Of a stretch of DNA of 64,000 nucleotides, positions 17,247-26,249 are shown piece by piece. The DNA comes from Paenibacillus sp. FSL H8-0079 (GTDB taxonomy: Bacteria > Bacillota > Bacilli > Paenibacillales > Paenibacillaceae), in contig NZ_CP150300.1 of NCBI RefSeq assembly GCF_037991315.1, positions 2,542,001 through 2,606,000 of the forward strand, written 5' to 3'. The notes beneath the pieces were generated by a model. It was not told the origin of the DNA, did no database searches, and saw only the letters and a program-made list of their open reading frames with translations. Both the position numbers and the translations under genes were made by a program. Numbering within the stretch: the first letter of the stretch is position 1; the number at the start of each line of letters is the position of its first letter.

Positions 17247-18803
17247 ATGGCTAAAGACTCAAAAAAGGATTACTCCCAATATTTTGATTTCTCCGATGCC
17301 AAAGTAATTTCGCAAGATGAATTCAGCAAAAAGATAAGAATCCGGGGCCGTGAGATTAACATCAAATCGGAACCCAATCATCGTCAGGAGAAACAGCGGG
17401 GCAAGGAAGACGTCCAGGTGCTTTACGAAAATGCCGTTCCCGATGAACTGAAAAACATAGGGAAAGGCAAACATTATATTGTATATACGTATGGATGTCA
17501 GATGAACGAGCATGACTCGGAGACCATCAAAGGTCTGCTTGAGTCTATGGGATATCAGGCTACAGAGGATCGCAAAGAGGCTGATATTATTCTGCTCAAT
17601 ACGTGTGCCATACGGGAAAATGCGGAAGATAAGGTGTTTGGTGAGCTTGGTCACCTGAAAACGCTAAAACTCGAACGTCCGGGATTGTTACTTGGCGTAT
17701 GCGGGTGTATGTCCCAGGAGGAAGGCGTCGTCAACCGGATCATGCAGAAGCATGGATTTGTGGATATGATCTTCGGTACACATAATGTGCACCGGTTGCC
17801 ACATCTGATCCAGGAAGCACTATTCAACAAAGAAATGGTTGTTGAAGTATGGTCCAAGGAAGGCGATATTATTGAGAACCTGCCGAAGAAACGTGAGGGT
17901 ATGCGCGGTTGGGTAAACATTATGTATGGCTGCGACAAGTTTTGTACATATTGCATCGTTCCGTTCACACGGGGCAAAGAACGCAGCCGTCGTCCGGAAG
18001 ATGTCATTGCCGAAGTACGGGATTTGGCACGCCAGGGATTCAAGGAAATCACCCTGCTTGGTCAAAATGTGAATGCGTACGGCAAAGATTTCACCGACCT
18101 GAACTACAGCTTTGGTGATTTAATGGATGCCATCCGCCAAATCGATATTCCGCGAGTACGTTTTACAACCAGTCACCCACGTGACTTTGATGATCGCTTG
18201 ATTGAAGTGTTGGCCAAGGGCGGAAACCTGGTGGAGCACATTCATCTTCCGGTGCAGTCTGGCAGTTCGGAAGTACTCAAGCGTATGAGCCGCAAGTATA
18301 GCCGGGAACACTATTTGAACCTGGCTGGAAAAATTAAAACGGCCATTCCGGAAGTCGTTTTGACAACGGATATTATTGTTGGTTTCCCTGGGGAAACGGA
18401 AGAACAATTTGAAGATACACTTTCCCTTGTTCGTGAAGTAGGGTATGATTTTGCTTATACCTTTATCTATTCCCCGCGTGAAGGTACCCCTGCTGCGGTG
18501 ATGGAGGATAACGTACCGATGGAAGTGAAGAAGGAACGTTTGAAACGCTTGAATGAAACCATCAACGAATACAGCCATCGAAGCAATGAAGAGCAACGCG
18601 GCAAAATCGTTGAAGTACTCGTTGAAGGCGAGAGCAAACGGAATTCCGAAGTTCTGGCGGGACGAACCCGCAGCAACAAGCTGGTGCATTTTGAAGGACC
18701 CAAAGATTTGATCGGTACTTTCGTACAAGTGGAAATCACCGATCCGATGACTTTTTATATTCGGGGCAACCTGCTCTCTGAGCCGGTAGCTGCCAATCAG
18801 TAA
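17247..18803 (+). CDS. miaB: tRNA-2-methylthio-N6-dimethylallyladenosine synthase
   Basis: 518 residues from ATG 17247. N-terminal UPF0004 domain cysteines are in [20 protein letters not shown] and GVCGCMSQE. The radical-SAM cluster motif CxxxCxxC is CDKFCTYC near residue 230, and a C-terminal TRAM domain follows. MiaB methylthiolates i6A37 in tRNAs that read UNN codons. The extra N-terminal stretch of about 65 charged residues is usual in Bacilli (YmcB). It precedes ricA as in B. subtilis. Confidence 0.95.
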   Translation: MAKDSKKDYSQYFDFSDAKVISQDEFSKKIRIRGREINIKSEPNHRQEKQRGKEDVQVLYENAVPDELKNIGKGKHYIVYTYGCQMNEHDSETIKGLLESMGYQATEDRKEADIILLNTCAIRENAEDKVFGELGHLKTLKLERPGLLLGVCGCMSQEEGVVNRIMQKHGFVDMIFGTHNVHRLPHLIQEALFNKEMVVEVWSKEGDIIENLPKKREGMRGWVNIMYGCDKFCTYCIVPFTRGKERSRRPEDVIAEVRDLARQGFKEITLLGQNVNAYGKDFTDLNYSFGDLMDAIRQIDIPRVRFTTSHPRDFDDRLIEVLAKGGNLVEHIHLPVQSGSSEVLKRMSRKYSREHYLNLAGKIKTAIPEVVLTTDIIVGFPGETEEQFEDTLSLVREVGYDFAYTFIYSPREGTPAAVMEDNVPMEVKKERLKRLNETINEYSHRSNEEQRGKIVEVLVEGESKRNSEVLAGRTRSNKLVHFEGPKDLIGTFVQVEITDPMTFYIRGNLLSEPVAANQ

Positions 18804-18840
18804 TACACACACACAAATAAGATGAATGATTTTTTGCACT

Positions 18841-18999
18841 TAGCGGGGTTACGCCGAGCGTAGCGAAGGTGACGGAATCGATTCTGTAGAAGCGAAGCGT
18901 TCGCCTTTGTCTCCGAATTTTAACCTTGAACAATCTCAATCGAAAAAATTCGGAGACAACAGCGATCAAAAGAACGATCCGACACCGCAGCGGTCACTT
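18841..18999. repeat. Extended imperfect inverted-repeat element
   Basis: The core is a perfect 15-bp inverted repeat, TTGTCTCCGAATTTT (18907-18921) and its complement (18945-18959), with weaker complementary flanks outside (GGAATCG... / ...CGATCC). It fills the miaB-ricA spacer. It lacks a T run at the right place for a terminator. I associate similar sequences with intergenic repeats of Paenibacillus; only one copy is seen here. Confidence 0.5.
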
Positions 19000-19069
19000 A
19001 GCAGTCGACTGAGCTTAATGCAACATTGAGTTTTCATCTTATATCATCTCATAGAATGGAGCGATTTCA

Positions 19070-19519
19070 GTGGCGCAGGAAGAAGTGCAGTACAACCATT
19101 ATGGAATGCCTACCTACGATACGCGCAATCTGGTCATACGCGACGACATTATGGGAAAAGCCAAAGAATTGGCTGATATGCTCGGAACGAGTGAGGAAGT
19201 TAGACAGTTTCAACAGGCTGAAACCAAAATTCGGGATCATGAGCGCATCCAGCAATTGATTACAACCATCAAGAAGAAACAAAAAGAGATCGTTGCTTTT
19301 GAAAGCTTCAAAAATGTGGAGATGGTCAGCAAAATTGAACAGGAAATTGACGATCTGCAAAGCGAACTGGACAGTATTCCATTGGTTACGGAATTCCAGC
19401 AGAGCCAAAGCGATATCAACTACTTGCTTCAGCTTGTGATCTCTGTAATCCGGGATACGGTTTCCGAAAAAGTGAACGTGGAGGCTGGAACGGATTCACC
19501 TCCGACCAGTTGCGGTTAA
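19070..19519 (+). CDS. ricA: RicA (YmcA), component of the Y-complex
   Basis: 149 residues from GTG 19070. The protein is largely helical (YlbF/YmcA family), with the typical VIRDDIMGKAKELADMLG start and QAETKIRDHERIQQLI core. The final residues PPTSCG keep the C-terminal Cys that helps hold an iron-sulfur cluster in the RicA-RicF-RicT complex. That complex assists RNase Y-dependent mRNA maturation and promotes Spo0A phosphorylation, competence and biofilm formation. rny lies 6 kb upstream. Confidence 0.9.
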   Translation: MAQEEVQYNHYGMPTYDTRNLVIRDDIMGKAKELADMLGTSEEVRQFQQAETKIRDHERIQQLITTIKKKQKEIVAFESFKNVEMVSKIEQEIDDLQSELDSIPLVTEFQQSQSDINYLLQLVISVIRDTVSEKVNVEAGTDSPPTSCG

Positions 19520-19529
19520 ATGACGGAAG

Positions 19530-19557
19530 GGTGCGGACGCAGTCCGCGCCTTTTTTG
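19530..19557 (+). terminator. Intrinsic terminator after ricA
   Basis: GGTGCGGAC (19530-19538), loop GCA, GTCCGCGCC (19542-19550), then TTTTTT. Confidence 0.88.
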
Positions 19558-19728
19558 ACATTACATTATTATCGTTAACATGGGGTGGCTATCGCCAGTA
19601 CTCGGAATATACTTCCAAGCAAAGCTCCACGATGTGGGGTTATTTTGTGTGGCGCGCTGATTTTTAATGATAAAGGCACATGACATCAAGAGCTTGATAC
19701 GTACAGTGCAATAAAGGAGAAATGAATA

Positions 19729-20133
19729 ATGAGTATTTTGGACAAAATGGTGGAAGACGGAGACGGACGGTTCTGGGGCTTTCTCGGCTGTCGTTATATT
19801 AAAGGAGACGGCAAAGAAGTACAGATCGCGCTGACAGCAGGTGAACATCATACGAACTCCATGGGGATTATTCATGGGGGTGTATTGACTTCACTGATGG
19901 ACCAGGCGATGGGTATGGTCGCAACAGCAGCAATGGAAGTAGATGGCTGTGTGACAACGAATCTGAACGTTCATTTTCTCGCACCCATGAAACAAGGGGA
20001 ATTAACGGTTACAGCTACGGTACTGCATCAGGCTGGACGCAGTGTTACGACTCAATCGGAAGTACGTGATGCGTCGGGCACGTTGGGATGCATGGCTACG
20101 GCGACATTCCGTATAGCACGTCCAAGAACATAA
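19729..20133 (+). CDS. Hotdog-fold acyl-CoA thioesterase (PaaI family)
   Basis: 134 residues from ATG 19729 behind AAAGGAGA. The hotdog signature is HTNSMGIIHGGVLTSLMDQA with the active-site HGG and helix Asp, followed by NLNVHFLAPMKQGELTVTA. Such proteins hydrolyse acyl- or aryl-CoA thioesters. The substrate cannot be read from sequence. No operon partner is evident, since the following gene has its own promoter. Confidence 0.85.
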   Translation: MSILDKMVEDGDGRFWGFLGCRYIKGDGKEVQIALTAGEHHTNSMGIIHGGVLTSLMDQAMGMVATAAMEVDGCVTTNLNVHFLAPMKQGELTVTATVLHQAGRSVTTQSEVRDASGTLGCMATATFRIARPRT

Positions 20134-20149
20134 CGCAGGAATCCCGTAG

Positions 20150-20177
20150 TTGACAAAAGATATTATTATGTCATAAT
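20150..20177 (+). promoter_or_regulatory. Promoter with palindromic operator candidate before the Nudix gene
   Basis: TTGACA (20150-20155), 16 bases and CATAAT (20172-20177). ATTATG-T-CATAAT (20165-20177) is a perfect 13-base palindrome covering the -10, well placed for repression. Confidence 0.55.
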
Positions 20178-20211
20178 GAAATTATCAAAATGAAAATAGT
20201 CGGTGGTGCCC

Positions 20212-21015
20212 ATGAGCGAAAACTACGAACACTTCAATGCAGAGAGCGACGAACAGGCAGCACGTGCCTATAGTTCCAAGAAATATCGTACACCCGATGG
20301 TGTTCCTGCGGATATCGTTATGTTCACCTTGACCAAGCGGGAGCGCAAGACGGTGACGAAGACACTTCCCATTCGGGAACTGAAAGTGATGCTGATCAAA
20401 CGCAAAGGCTGGCCTTTTGCCGGTAGATGGGCATTACCGGGTGGATTCTGTCAGGAGAACGAGTCCATCTATGGTGCAGCAAAGCGTGAACTGATGGAAG
20501 AGACAGGTGTGGACGGTGGGCATCTGGAATACTTGAATGTATACAGTCAGCCGGGTCGTGACCCGAGGGGCTGGATTATCTCTCATGCATTTTTCGCACT
20601 TGTAGAAGAATGGATGCTGGATCAACGCCAAGCGGCAGATGATGCTGAGGATGTTGGATTGTTCACGATTCAGGAGGCGCTGCAAGAACTGGAGCTGGCC
20701 TTTGATCACAGAACAATCATCGAAGATGCTTATCGACGTATTCAACAACAGATGCTGGAAACGACGATTGCTCGTCAGTTCCTACCACGAGATTTTACAT
20801 TAAGTGAATTATATCAGGTTATTCAAAGTGTTGTACCGGATTTTGAAGAACCAAACTTTATTCGCAAGATCACGTCTACCCGCAGTCGCAAAGGCATTGT
20901 GGAAGAAGTACGGGATGAAGAGGGTAATCTGGTGAGTTCTAACCAGTACTCACAGCGTCCGGCGCAGCTATATCGTTTTACAGAACTGGTACCACGCCTA
21001 TCCATCTATACGTAA
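20212..21015 (+). CDS. Nudix hydrolase with C-terminal winged-helix-like region (NrtR/ADP-ribose pyrophosphatase type)
   Basis: 267 residues from ATG 20212 (weak GGTGGTG site). The Nudix box is intact: GFCQENE, seven residues, then RELMEETGV, so hydrolase activity is plausible. The C-terminal third (about 180-267) contains FTLSELYQVIQSVV and IRKITSTRSRKGIVEE, resembling the winged helix of NrtR regulators that control NAD genes. The two next genes are pncA and pncB. It could therefore be an ADP-ribose-sensing regulator, a catabolic ADP-ribose pyrophosphatase, or both. Confidence 0.78.
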   Translation: MSENYEHFNAESDEQAARAYSSKKYRTPDGVPADIVMFTLTKRERKTVTKTLPIRELKVMLIKRKGWPFAGRWALPGGFCQENESIYGAAKRELMEETGVDGGHLEYLNVYSQPGRDPRGWIISHAFFALVEEWMLDQRQAADDAEDVGLFTIQEALQELELAFDHRTIIEDAYRRIQQQMLETTIARQFLPRDFTLSELYQVIQSVVPDFEEPNFIRKITSTRSRKGIVEEVRDEEGNLVSSNQYSQRPAQLYRFTELVPRLSIYT

Positions 21016-21083
21016 TAATGTGTAGGTGTGTCAATGTGAATTGAATCAGGATCAACCATTTCTGGGCTAAGGGAGTGTTGACG

Positions 21084-21641
21084 ATGAAAGCACTAATTGT
21101 CATTGATTTTACGCAGGATTTTGTGACAGGTTCTTTGCCTGTAGGTCAGCCGGCAGTAGAGATCGAAGAGACGATTGCAGCTGTAACAGAGGCCTATTGT
21201 AAGAACAAACATGAGGTAATCATGGCTGTGGATCTGCACGAAGAGAATGACCCGTATCACCCGGAGACTGCGCTTTTCCCACCTCATAACATCCGAAATA
21301 CAGAGGGAAGACAGTTGTATGGTCGTCTTGCCCAAGTGATGGAGGAACGGAAAACGGATATTCGGTGGATGGATAAGACAAGGTACAGCGCATTCTGTGG
21401 GACAGATCTGGAACTCAGACTGCGTGCACGTGGCATTACAGATATTGCACTCATTGGCGTATGTACGGATATTTGTGTATTGCATACGGCAGTGGATGCT
21501 TACAATAAAGGTTTTCATATTACGGTATATGAAGATGCTGTGGCCAGCTTCAATCCGGCAGGACATGAGTGGGCGCTCGGACATTTTCGTTCCAGCCTTG
21601 GTGCCTCGGTGGTTAAGGCAAGCGAGACGGTCTTGGCGTGA
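21084..21641 (+). CDS. pncA: Nicotinamidase / cysteine hydrolase
   Basis: 185 residues from ATG 21084, about 9 bases after AAGGGAG. The isochorismatase-fold catalytic triad is present: Asp in VIDFTQDF, Lys in MDKTRYSAF and Cys in IGVCTDICV; metal ligands are in VDLHEEND. It converts nicotinamide to nicotinic acid in NAD salvage and feeds the product to pncB. The gene lies 69 bases after the Nudix gene and is probably cotranscribed with it. Confidence 0.9.
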   Translation: MKALIVIDFTQDFVTGSLPVGQPAVEIEETIAAVTEAYCKNKHEVIMAVDLHEENDPYHPETALFPPHNIRNTEGRQLYGRLAQVMEERKTDIRWMDKTRYSAFCGTDLELRLRARGITDIALIGVCTDICVLHTAVDAYNKGFHITVYEDAVASFNPAGHEWALGHFRSSLGASVVKASETVLA

Positions 21642-21837
21642 TTTAATCAATATTCATGTCTGGTGACCTAATGTTAGGAACCGGATGAATGTGGTGAATG
21701 GTGTATAGGGTTGTACGGGAGACTTGTTTTTGTTAATTACGGATGAACAGAATCATGAAGAATAAGTCTCCATATGTTAACCCGTGTCCACAGGTGAAAT
21801 CTGCGGGCACGAGCGGAAGTCAGAGAGGATGAGACAA

Positions 21838-23292
21838 ATGCAGACGACTAGCCTGGCTTTACATACGGATAAATATCAGATCAATATGATGTACGCCCAT
21901 TGGGTGAATGGTACACACAAGCGGAAGGCCGTATTTGAAGCCTATTTCCGTAAGCTTCCATTTGGCAATGGATATGCGGTATTTGCCGGATTGGAACGAA
22001 TTGTGAACTATATCAGCCAGCTTCGGTTTACGATGGACGACATCAAATTTTTATCCAAACAAGAGGAAAATTACGATCCGGTCTTTCTGGAAGAGTTGCT
22101 CCAGTTTTCATTTCTGGGGACAATTCATTCGATGAAGGAAGGTGCAATTGTTTTCCCTGACGAACCGCTCATTCGGGTAGAAGGCTCCATTATGGAGACA
22201 CAATTGGTGGAGACGGCGATACTTAACTTCATGAATTATCAGACGTTGATTGCAACCAAGGCTTCGCGGATCAAACAAGTAGCACAACAGGATACCTTAC
22301 TCGAATTCGGTACACGGCGTGCACAGGAAGCCGATGCTGCCATCTGGGGCGCACGTGCGTCATATGTGGCAGGATTCCATGCAACGTCCAATATGCTGGC
22401 CGGAGAGCGCTTCGGGATTCCAACAGCAGGTACACATGCCCATTCCTGGGTACAGAGCTTTATGAGCGAGCAGGAAGCGTTTGACGTGTATGCTAAAGTG
22501 TTGCCTGATCAGGTTACGCTGCTGGTCGATACCTTTGACACGTTGAACAGTGGCGTACCTCACGCCATCAAGACAGCCAAGAAGCTGGAGAGCCAAGGCA
22601 AAAAGATGAATGCGATTCGTCTGGACAGTGGTGACCTTGCGTACTTGTCGATTCAGGCACGTCAGATGTTGGATGAGGCTGGCTTGGATTATGTGAAAAT
22701 TGTGGCATCCAATGATTTGGATGAGAATACGATTTTTAACCTGAAGGCTCAGGGAGCTCGAATTGATACATGGGGTGTCGGCACACAGTTGATTACCGCC
22801 TCTGACCAGCCATCTTTGGGTGGAGTATACAAATTGGTAGAGCGTGAAGTGGACGGTGCCATGCTGCCTACGATCAAAATATCTGCCAATCCTGAAAAAG
22901 TGTCCACTCCAGGTAAAAAGGAAGTGTTCCGGATCATTGATCCGAAGCATGGCAAGGCGATTGCAGATTATATCTGCTATCCAGAGGAAGAACAGCCGCT
23001 ACAGGGTGGACCGCTCAAGCTGTTCAACCCGCTACACCCTTATCTGAAAAAGACCGTTACCCGCTACGAAGCGGTCAATATGCTGGAGCCGATCTTTGTG
23101 AACGGACGCAAAGTGTATGAGCTGCCTAATTTGGATGAGATTCGGGCGTACCATAAGGAACAGATGAATCTATTCTGGCCTGAATACCAACGGAAGCTCA
23201 ACCCGGAGATCTATCGTGTGAACATCAGCCCTGCGGCATGGAATATGAAGCAGAAGCTCATTGCAGAACATGTGAAATCCACAGAGGAATAA
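21838..23292 (+). CDS. pncB: Nicotinate phosphoribosyltransferase
   Basis: 484 residues from ATG 21838, chosen over ATG 21829, which is too close to the AGAGAGG site. Family features are LHTDKYQINMMYAHW at the N-terminus, LEFGTRRAQEADAA, the GTHAHSW catalytic His segment, and AIRLDSGDLAYLS. It makes nicotinate mononucleotide from nicotinate and PRPP. About 200 bases separate it from pncA, holding an 8-bp inverted repeat GGAGACTT/AAGTCTCC (21718-21771) of unknown role. Confidence 0.94.
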   Translation: MQTTSLALHTDKYQINMMYAHWVNGTHKRKAVFEAYFRKLPFGNGYAVFAGLERIVNYISQLRFTMDDIKFLSKQEENYDPVFLEELLQFSFLGTIHSMKEGAIVFPDEPLIRVEGSIMETQLVETAILNFMNYQTLIATKASRIKQVAQQDTLLEFGTRRAQEADAAIWGARASYVAGFHATSNMLAGERFGIPTAGTHAHSWVQSFMSEQEAFDVYAKVLPDQVTLLVDTFDTLNSGVPHAIKTAKKLESQGKKMNAIRLDSGDLAYLSIQARQMLDEAGLDYVKIVASNDLDENTIFNLKAQGARIDTWGVGTQLITASDQPSLGGVYKLVEREVDGAMLPTIKISANPEKVSTPGKKEVFRIIDPKHGKAIADYICYPEEEQPLQGGPLKLFNPLHPYLKKTVTRYEAVNMLEPIFVNGRKVYELPNLDEIRAYHKEQMNLFWPEYQRKLNPEIYRVNISPAAWNMKQKLIAEHVKSTEE

Positions 23293-23314
23293 TTCACACA
23301 TACAATATGCAGAG

Positions 23315-23352
23315 AGGCATAACCAGTGAGGAGTACTGGTTATGCCTTTTTG
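23315..23352 (+). terminator. Strong intrinsic terminator after pncB
   Basis: A 13-bp stem AGGCATAACCAGT (23315-23327) with its complement (23335-23347), followed by TTTTT. Confidence 0.9.
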
Positions 23353-23565
23353 AAGATCATAGAATTATACGTTTTCAGCGGAGCTGAACGATTCGATGAT
23401 TGCAAGAAAAACTTCAGCTAAATGCGGTCTGTCTTCTATGAAAGTATGTCGATAGACTTTTTTCTTATATGATCCTGATGATGTGAATCAGGAGTGTAAG
23501 AAATCTCATGGACAGACTGCCCAGGTAGCAGGCTATACTGGAATTTGTCTTGTTCAGTTCAAGAG

Positions 23566-23597
23566 GTTGTTCAAAATTAGACTTTTGAACACGTATT
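23566..23597. repeat. Dispersed GTTCAAAA...CTTTTGAA motif, copy 1; contents of the gap 23353-23767
   Basis: TTCAAAA (23570-23576) and TTTTGAA (23583-23589) form a small hairpin followed by CACGTATT. Related sequences occur at 47501-47530 and 61321-61350, each upstream of a gene. The remaining gap shows no gene or clear promoter. Confidence 0.45.
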
Positions 23598-23767
23598 TAG
23601 AGGGAGAAAAGCAGTAATTATTTCTCGGGAAAGCGCAGGAAGCGCCAAATACTGCGTGGTACTGAGACTGGTTTGTTTCTCAGAATTACCCTTGTGCAAT
23701 GGTCGGAGTGTCCAGTATTGTTTCAATCCCATAGTTGCCGGGGATGAAAGTAAGAGGAGGTGCAGAC

Positions 23768-24421
23768 ATGAGATGGATATTAGGACTGGTCTGGATCGCT
23801 TTTATTGCCTATGCAGTGTTGTTGGCACCGGGGCAGTCACCTGGAAGTGATCCGATATTCAAAGAACTGATCACATTGCAAAGCAAGGAGCCTTGGTTGC
23901 TTACTGTATTTTCGTGGTTAGGTATTTTCCCGGCAGTTTATGCCTGTATGCTGTTAAGAACATCTGTGAAAGAACGAAGTGGCCGTGTACCCGCTTGGCC
24001 TTTTGTCTTGTTTTCTTTTGGACTGGGTGCATTTGCCTTGCTTCCTTATTATGCGTGGTCATCATCTGCGCATAGAGCTTCAGGTTACGCAAGCTTACAT
24101 TTTGGTCGTCAGCGGGAGTCGGGAATTGGACGGGTAACAGCCCACAAGCTGACGCATATAGTTCTTCTGTTGTTAACGCTGGGGACAGCCTTCTATGCAG
24201 TGACGCAAGGTCATCCGGATGTATTTATGGACGCGTTCAATCAATCTTCCTTTGTACATATCATGACGATTGATTTTGTTCTACTGACCTTACTTTCCAT
24301 GATTGCGATATACAGGGATGCTAAAGCGAGTCGACGTTCACCAGCTTGGGCAGCGGCAGGCATCATCCCCATTGTGGGTCCACTGATCTATCTGTTGACG
24401 CTAAGGAGAGACAGAGCTTGA
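23768..24421 (+). CDS. Polytopic membrane protein of unknown function
   Basis: 217 residues from ATG 23768 behind AGAGGAGGTG. About six hydrophobic segments are seen: ILGLVWIAFIAYAVLLA, LLTVFSWLGIFPAVYACML, PFVLFSFGLGAFALLPYY, THIVLLLLTLGTAFYAV, MTIDFVLLTLLSMIAIY and AAGIIPIVGPLIYLLTL. Basic loops (HFGRQRESG, RDAKASRRS) suggest both inside and outside turns. I do not recognise a family. The gene is preceded by a long non-coding gap and followed by its own spacer, so it is likely monocistronic. Confidence 0.75.
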   Translation: MRWILGLVWIAFIAYAVLLAPGQSPGSDPIFKELITLQSKEPWLLTVFSWLGIFPAVYACMLLRTSVKERSGRVPAWPFVLFSFGLGAFALLPYYAWSSSAHRASGYASLHFGRQRESGIGRVTAHKLTHIVLLLLTLGTAFYAVTQGHPDVFMDAFNQSSFVHIMTIDFVLLTLLSMIAIYRDAKASRRSPAWAAAGIIPIVGPLIYLLTLRRDRA

Positions 24422-24540
24422 TCATTAACTAACATCAGGAAGAAGAATCTAATGATAAAAGGTAGCCATTAAGCCTGAATGCGAACAATTCATGTGCTTA
24501 ATGGAAAAATATATGAAAGTCGAAGAAGGAGTGGCTATCG

Positions 24541-25560
24541 ATGAAAAACCATTTTAACGCATATGTTGTCCGTAAAGAAGAACAGGGCGGTGTCAAAGCT
24601 GCTATTGAGCAACTGAAGAAGGAAGATCTACCAAATGGAGATGTAACGATACAGGTGCAGTACTCCAGTGTCAATTATAAAGACGGACTTGCTACCCTTG
24701 AAAAGGGCGGTGTCGTTCGTGAATATCCGATGGTACCGGGCATCGATCTGGCAGGAACGGTAGAGGAATCGGTAAGCGGACGTTTTGCACCGGGAGATCG
24801 GGTGATCAGTACAGGATTTGAACCAGGCGTATCCCATTACGGAGGGTACAGCGAGTATGCTCGACTGCGCAGTGAATGGCTGGTGCCTCTGCCACCGGGT
24901 CTCAGTGAGAAAGAAGCTATGGCGATTGGAACCGCAGGATTTACGGCTGCACTTTCGGTAGATGCGCTGTTACAGGCTGGAGTCACACCGGAGATGGGCA
25001 AGGTTCTGGTTACGGGTGCAACAGGTGGCGTTGGCAGTATGGCAGTTGCGATTCTGGCGAAGCTTGGTTTCGAAGTAACAGCCAGCACAGGCAAGAAGGA
25101 GCAGGAAGAGCCATTGCTTCGAAACTTGGGGGCATCAGAGGTTATAACTCGTGAAGAAGCTGATGCTCCAGCTAAAGGAGCCATGGGGAAACAGTTATGG
25201 GCGGGAGTGGTTGATCCAACAGGAGGCCCGGCACTCGCGGAGCGATTGAAACAGATTCAATACGGAGGTGCGGTTGCGGTATCCGGGTTAACCGGAGGCA
25301 CAGCTTTTGAATCTACGGTACTTCCGTTTATTTTACGTGGTATCCAGCTTATTGGTATAGATTCTGTATATTGTCCGATGGAACGGCGGGAACAGGTATG
25401 GAAACTGCTCGGCGGAGAATGGAAACCGGAGCGTGCGTTGGAACTGGGAATACGGGAAATTTCCTTAGACCAGTTGCCTCATACACTGGAGACGATACTC
25501 CAAGGTGGTGCAGTAGGTCGGACCGTGGTCCATACGATATCAGATCTGCCAGCCGAATAA
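24541..25560 (+). CDS. MDR-family NADPH-dependent oxidoreductase (YhdH/YhfP, acryloyl-CoA reductase type)
   Basis: 339 residues from ATG 24541 behind AAGAAGGAG. Zinc-free medium-chain reductase of the YhdH/AcuI group: SSVNYKDGLATL and PGIDLAGTV near the N-terminus, the Rossmann motif TGATGGVGSMA near residue 160, and VVDPTGG later. Members reduce activated double bonds such as acrylyl-CoA or quinones with NADPH. The physiological substrate is not evident. It is cytoplasmic. Confidence 0.88.
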   Translation: MKNHFNAYVVRKEEQGGVKAAIEQLKKEDLPNGDVTIQVQYSSVNYKDGLATLEKGGVVREYPMVPGIDLAGTVEESVSGRFAPGDRVISTGFEPGVSHYGGYSEYARLRSEWLVPLPPGLSEKEAMAIGTAGFTAALSVDALLQAGVTPEMGKVLVTGATGGVGSMAVAILAKLGFEVTASTGKKEQEEPLLRNLGASEVITREEADAPAKGAMGKQLWAGVVDPTGGPALAERLKQIQYGGAVAVSGLTGGTAFESTVLPFILRGIQLIGIDSVYCPMERREQVWKLLGGEWKPERALELGIREISLDQLPHTLETILQGGAVGRTVVHTISDLPAE

Positions 25561-25634
25561 GATTCTTTGTGCTTAGACATGCTAATTCTACCTGAATGGG
25601 TCACAGTACACGTGGCTGGAAAGGAAGGATTGGC

Positions 25635-26190
25635 ATGTGGTTTGGTAGAGAAGACCGAAGTCTGGTAGGAAGAACAATCAAGTCGGTACTAGTAAGTGCA
25701 ATGTTGATCACGAGTATCTGGTCCCTGGTGGCTTGTTCAGCATCATCCATTGAACAGGAGCGAAAGGTCTATACGCGTGAAGCGACGAATGAAGGAAATG
25801 TGCGGGCACAGAGTCAAGGACATGGATTAAACGGTGCATTGGTGAATGAGATCAGTAAGAGTTTTGAAGCAAAGGGCATCCAGCTGATGAATAACATGTC
25901 TGCCGATGACGATCATGGTGGGATCTCTTATATGTAACTTGTTGAATGGAAGTGGCAGACACATTGTGAAGGTCCATATTTTCAGTGATAAGACAGCACG
26001 GGATGCCGGTATGAAACAAATGTATAGTGAGAATGGTGATGCGGCTGTCTTGGAGAATGTGCTTGGCCGGACAACGATTCGCAGCAAAGATTACGTTTCA
26101 CTGGTGTATACGGCTTCTGGTGGGGAAAAGGATGAGTATGAGCAGGACGTTATGCAGGTGTTCCAACATGTGTTGGAGCAATTAAGGTAG
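25635..26190 (+). pseudogene. Lipoprotein gene split by a frameshift
   Basis: From ATG 25635 (AAGGAAGG site) runs a basic N-terminus, a hydrophobic stretch and a lipobox SLVAC, then a hydrophilic domain up to a stop at 25937. The continuation lies one frame on, from about 25930 to 26190 (GSGRHIVKVHIFSDKTARD to VFQHVLEQLR), and looks like the same domain. Joining the frames gives a surface lipoprotein of about 184 residues. No slippery site is obvious, so an indel mutation or sequencing error is more likely than programmed shifting. The family is not recognised. Confidence 0.6.
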
Positions 26191-26249
26191 GAGAAGATGG
26201 GAGCACCAAACCTTTCAATTCGTACCGTACAGCTGTAAATAAACCCGAA

